Part shown: positions 13,427-15,716 of the stretch, in pieces
How the letters are laid out: the number at the start of each line of letters is the position of its first letter
How positions within the stretch are numbered: position 1 is the stretch's first letter
Assembly (NCBI GenBank): GCA_016177865.1
Contig: JACOUJ010000129.1
Location: 1 to 15,716, forward strand
Origin: Candidatus Rokuibacteriota bacterium
GTDB lineage: Bacteria; Methylomirabilota; Methylomirabilia; Rokubacteriales; JACOUJ01
Direction: 5' to 3'
Length of the DNA stretch: 15,716 nt
The notes under the pieces: model-generated
Seen by the model: the letters and a program-made list of their open reading frames with translations, nothing else
What the model was told of the DNA's origin: nothing
The model's database searches: none
Made by a program: the position numbers and the translations under genes

Positions 13427-13697
13427 CCGCGGCGATGGCAGGCACAATCGAGATCTCGTCGCCGTCTTTGAGCGATGTTTCCTTGCCCTTGAGAAAACGG
13501 ATGTCCTCGTCGTTCATGAAGACATTGATGAACCGGCGGATCTCGCCCCCCTCATCAACGATCCTCTCTCTCAGGCCGGGAAACTGCCGCTCCAGGTCTT
13601 CGATCAACTCCCTCACATCCGTTCCTTTGGCAGACACTTCGGCCGCCCCCTTGGTGATCGTGCGCAAGGGCGTTGGAATGCGAACGCGAACCGGCAT
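13365..13697 (-). CDS. MoaD/ThiS/CysO-like ubiquitin-fold sulfur carrier, with atypical C-terminus
   Basis: 110 residues from the ATG at 13695-13697, which has an ideal TAAGGAGG whose TAA is the stop of thrC. The frame reads further upstream but that is not needed. PVRVRIPTPLRTITKGAAEV starts the beta-grasp fold. RRFINVFMNDEDIRFLKG and LKDGDEISIVPAIA are the typical end of CysO/MoaD-like carriers, which finish in Gly-Gly and carry sulfur as a thiocarboxylate. Here the frame reads PAIAAGAAPSDEHHEARGRS and beyond, without a terminal Gly-Gly. Adding one G near 13430 gives PAIAGG-CRSK and a TGA at 13411-13413. So either there is a small indel (or sequencing error), or the carrier is a processed pro-form. 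Confidence 0.8.
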   Translation of the reverse strand: MPVRVRIPTPLRTITKGAAEVSAKGTDVRELIEDLERQFPGLRERIVDEGGEIRRFINVFMNDEDIRFLKGKETSLKDGDEISIVPAIAAGAAPSDEHHEARGRSQPERT

Positions 13698-13707
13698 GTG
13701 CCCCTCC

Positions 13708-14958
13708 TTAATTGATGTAGTGCTTGGTCTTCCACTCCGCCAAAGCCTGATCAAAGGCCGCGAGCGATGGCCGAATCGTCATCGTCTCGGGCAGGCGCCC
13801 CGAAAGCGCCTCCTGGGTCTTGGCGCCCATCCCTGTGATGGAGAGAACTACGGACTCGTCTCGCGGGATGATCCCCTGTTCGATGAGCTTCTTGGTCGCG
13901 GCCACGGTCACCCCGCCAGCCGTCTCGGTGAAGATCCCCTCGGTTCTGGCAAGAAGCTCCATCCCCTCCAGCACCTCTTCATCGCTGGCGTGCTCAGCCC
14001 AGCCCCCGGACTCTTTCACGGCCTTGACAGCGTAGTATCCATCGGCAGGATTCCCGATAGCCAGAGACTTGGCAATGGTGTTGGGCCGCACGGGAACGAG
14101 AACGTCAGTCTTGTGCTTGATCGCGGTAACAATGGGGCCGCACCCCAGCGCCTGGGCGGCGTGGATCCGGGTTCCGGCGTCCTCGATCAGGCCCAGGGCC
14201 TTCCATTCCTTCAAGGCCTTCCAGACCTTGGCGAGGAGGGAGCCTCCCGCGCAGGGAATGACGATGTGCTTCGGGGCTCGCCAGCCGAGCTGCTCGAAGA
14301 TCTCGAAGCCGTACGTCTTGGAGCCTTCGGAATAGAAGGGACGGATGCTGATGTTCACAAAGGCCCACCGATATTTGTCCGCCACCTCGGAGCAGAGGCG
14401 GTTGACCTCGTCGTAGTTGCCTTCCACCGCCACGAGTGTCGGATTATAGATCAGGGTACCGACGATCTTCCCCTGCTCCAGGTCGGCCGGGATAAAGATG
14501 TAGCTCCGGAGCCGGGCCTCGGCGGCGTGGGCCGCGACGGAGTTGGCCAGGTTCCCGGTCGAGGCGCAGGCCACGGTATCGAAGCCGAACTCCCGGGCCT
14601 TGATGACCGCCACCGAAACGACCCGGTCTTTGAACGACCATGTGGGGTGGCAGACCGAGTCATTCTTGACCCACAGCTCCTTGAGCCCCCACTCCTCGGC
14701 CAGGTTGCGGGAGCGGATTATGGGGGTGAAGCCCACGTGGTGGCCGAGGGTCACCTCGCCGTCAATCGGAAGGAGGTCCTTGTAGCGCCAGATGCTCGGT
14801 GGGCCCGCCTCGATCCGGGCCCGGGTGACGATCCGCTGGAGGTTCTCGTAATGGTAATCCACCTCCAGGGGGCCGAAGCAGAACTCGCAGACATGATGCG
14901 GGGCCGCCGGGGAGGCGCGCCCGCACTCCCGACAGCGCAGTCCTTTGATCTTCTCCAT
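13708..14958 (-). CDS. thrC: Threonine synthase-like PLP enzyme (fold type II) with N-terminal zinc ribbon
   Basis: 416 residues. The N-terminus has a zinc-ribbon pattern, C9-x2-C12 and C24-x2-C27. The PLP lysine is K110 in VCHPTWSFKDRVV, the phosphate loop includes STGNLANS (133-140), and IPCAGGSLLAKVWKAL plus ITGMGAKTQEALSG fit the cofactor-binding C-terminal half. Threonine synthase turns O-phosphohomoserine into threonine. Cysteine synthases of the CysM type share this fold, and the carrier/NIL/MoeB genes downstream make a sulfur-using relative possible. The ATG at 14956-14958 has GGAGGAG about 8 bases upstream. I keep thrC as the closest family name while doubting the substrate. Confidence 0.8.
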   Translation of the reverse strand: MEKIKGLRCRECGRASPAAPHHVCEFCFGPLEVDYHYENLQRIVTRARIEAGPPSIWRYKDLLPIDGEVTLGHHVGFTPIIRSRNLAEEWGLKELWVKNDSVCHPTWSFKDRVVSVAVIKAREFGFDTVACASTGNLANSVAAHAAEARLRSYIFIPADLEQGKIVGTLIYNPTLVAVEGNYDEVNRLCSEVADKYRWAFVNISIRPFYSEGSKTYGFEIFEQLGWRAPKHIVIPCAGGSLLAKVWKALKEWKALGLIEDAGTRIHAAQALGCGPIVTAIKHKTDVLVPVRPNTIAKSLAIGNPADGYYAVKAVKESGGWAEHASDEEVLEGMELLARTEGIFTETAGGVTVAATKKLIEQGIIPRDESVVLSITGMGAKTQEALSGRLPETMTIRPSLAAFDQALAEWKTKHYIN

Positions 14959-15010
14959 CTTGAGCTCCTCCTGGGGATTTGAGCCCCATTGTGATGCGGA
15001 AGATTCTCAC

Positions 15011-15040
15011 CATTTACCACCCAAACCGTGAAAATGTCAA
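15011..15040 (-). promoter_or_regulatory. Likely sigma-70-like promoter for the thrC-carrier-NIL-moeB operon
   Basis: On the minus strand a perfect TTGACA (15035-15040) is followed after 18 bases by TAAATG (15011-15016, a poor -10, with TGG just before it). It sits about 50 bases upstream of the thrC start, in a locally AT-richer spacer after the 15110-15631 gene. The -35 is convincing, the -10 is not. Confidence 0.45.
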
Positions 15041-15109
15041 GTGGATAGGAGGACTTGCCACTTTCCAAGACCTACGGGGCAGCCGCTAGCGACGAGGATG
15101 CGAACGCGA

Positions 15110-15631
15110 TTACGGCTTCACGACCGCCATGTCGCCAGTCAAGTCCCAGATGCGGACGTTCGGATCGGCCGGGGTTCGCCTGATCTGAAACCGCCCGACC
15201 CCGCGGATTCCCGCGAGCTTTCCGGTCCCGCCGATGATCGTCCAGACCCCGTGCTCCACTGGGGCCAGCTTGCCGTCTGCGGCGGGAAGAAAGCGTGTCG
15301 AAAACTCGTGCTTCATCGAAACCTGGTCTCCGTTCGGCAGGGTGAAGGTCAGGTAGCCCGTCCCCCAAACGTTGTCACCCGGATAGACGTCGTGGTACCC
15401 GACTTCCTGGGCCTTGGCACTGGCCCAGGTCGATCCCTCGGGCACCACCCCCTCGGACTTTTTGAGGACGTTGAGGTGCTTCTCCGCCCCAACCAGCGGG
15501 AAGTCGATCCGAATCTGCTGGGGCTTCGAAAGGTTCATTTCGACGATCTTTAAGGGTTCAGCCGCCACGGTGGTGGCCAAGATTCCCACACCAAGTACCA
15601 GGGCGAGTGTGACGAACGCCGTTCGCCTCAT
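15110..15631 (-). CDS. Secreted protein, possibly allene-oxide-cyclase/dirigent-like barrel
   Basis: 173 residues. A clear signal peptide, MRRTAFVTLALVLGVGILAT then TVAA, is probably cut before EPLKIVEMN. The mature part is beta-rich (GYLTFTLPNGDQVSMKHEFS), and the block WTIIGGTGKLAGIRGVGRFQ has the G-G-T-G-x3-G-x-x-G pattern seen in allene oxide cyclase-like and dirigent-type barrels. No cysteines are visible in the mature chain. Substrate and role are unknown; export to the periplasm is likely. The ATG at 15629-15631 has an AAAGGAG SD seven bases upstream. It is followed by the spacer with the thrC promoter, so it is probably a separate unit. Confidence 0.75.
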   Translation of the reverse strand: MRRTAFVTLALVLGVGILATTVAAEPLKIVEMNLSKPQQIRIDFPLVGAEKHLNVLKKSEGVVPEGSTWASAKAQEVGYHDVYPGDNVWGTGYLTFTLPNGDQVSMKHEFSTRFLPAADGKLAPVEHGVWTIIGGTGKLAGIRGVGRFQIRRTPADPNVRIWDLTGDMAVVKP

Positions 15632-15716
15632 GGCTCACTCCTTTGGAGTCGTGAATGTTGCACGGGTAGGCCTTTGGAACTTGGGTCAGCGGCGGGCCAC
15701 GAGCAGATAAATGCCC

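Noticed and set aside
13435..14982. 515-codon open frame on the plus strand opposite the carrier and thrC genes
   Set aside because: It lies antisense to clear genes with catalytic motifs; long antisense frames are common in GC-rich DNA, and its translation shows no family pattern.

Overview
The window is about 15.7 kb of GC-rich bacterial chromosome with nearly all genes on the minus strand. The gene types (solitary NMT1/SsuA-type binding protein, tandem VOC protein, thrC/ThiS-type carrier/NIL/MoeB cluster, MTA phosphorylase/PfkB/LarE cluster) resemble uncultured soil or groundwater lineages such as Rokubacteria/NC10 (Methylomirabilota). That placement is an impression from gene content only. 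No rRNA, tRNA, CRISPR array, transposase or phage gene was seen.

Layout, left to right. 1-495 is the 3' end of a plus-strand two-domain VOC protein. 504-1481 is a secreted ABC-type substrate-binding protein. 1494-2645 is a decayed zone: a truncated antitoxin tail, a frameshifted DUF2971-like gene and a truncated PIN toxin. It is followed by an intact FitA-like antitoxin (2642-2860) and an orphan MNT nucleotidyltransferase (2885-3175). 3165-5819 is a tight run, transcribed mtnP -> pfkB -> larE. 5820-6057 is a spacer filled almost completely by one long imperfect inverted repeat. 6058-8443 holds two radical-SAM RNA-modification enzymes, mtaB and rlmN, with overlapping ends. Four DnaA-box-like 9-mers lie just upstream of rlmN. 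8600-11154 is a glycerate 2-kinase and a class I aminotransferase. 11166-12235 is an accessory insertion of three small uncharacterised genes. 12256-14958 is transcribed thrC-like -> MoaD/ThiS-like carrier -> NIL-domain protein -> moeB. 15110-15631 is a secreted beta-barrel-like protein.

Working together: the thrC/carrier/NIL/MoeB operon looks like a sulfur-carrier-dependent amino-acid biosynthesis unit. MoeB would activate the carrier C-terminus and a PLP enzyme would use the sulfur. The carrier lacks a clean terminal Gly-Gly in the frame as read; one added base restores it. A 17-nt inverted repeat between the carrier end and the NIL gene would bury the NIL ribosome-binding site. The mtnP/pfkB/larE run joins methylthioadenosine salvage to an ATP-dependent sulfur transferase normally used for the nickel-pincer cofactor, with no larB or larC in view.

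Most worth checking: the 220-bp foldback at 5833-6056, the hairpin at 13303-13426, the carrier C-terminus, the LarE context, and the DUF2971 and toxin-antitoxin remnants. These come from reading the sequence by eye; family names rest on motif recognition, with no database search.
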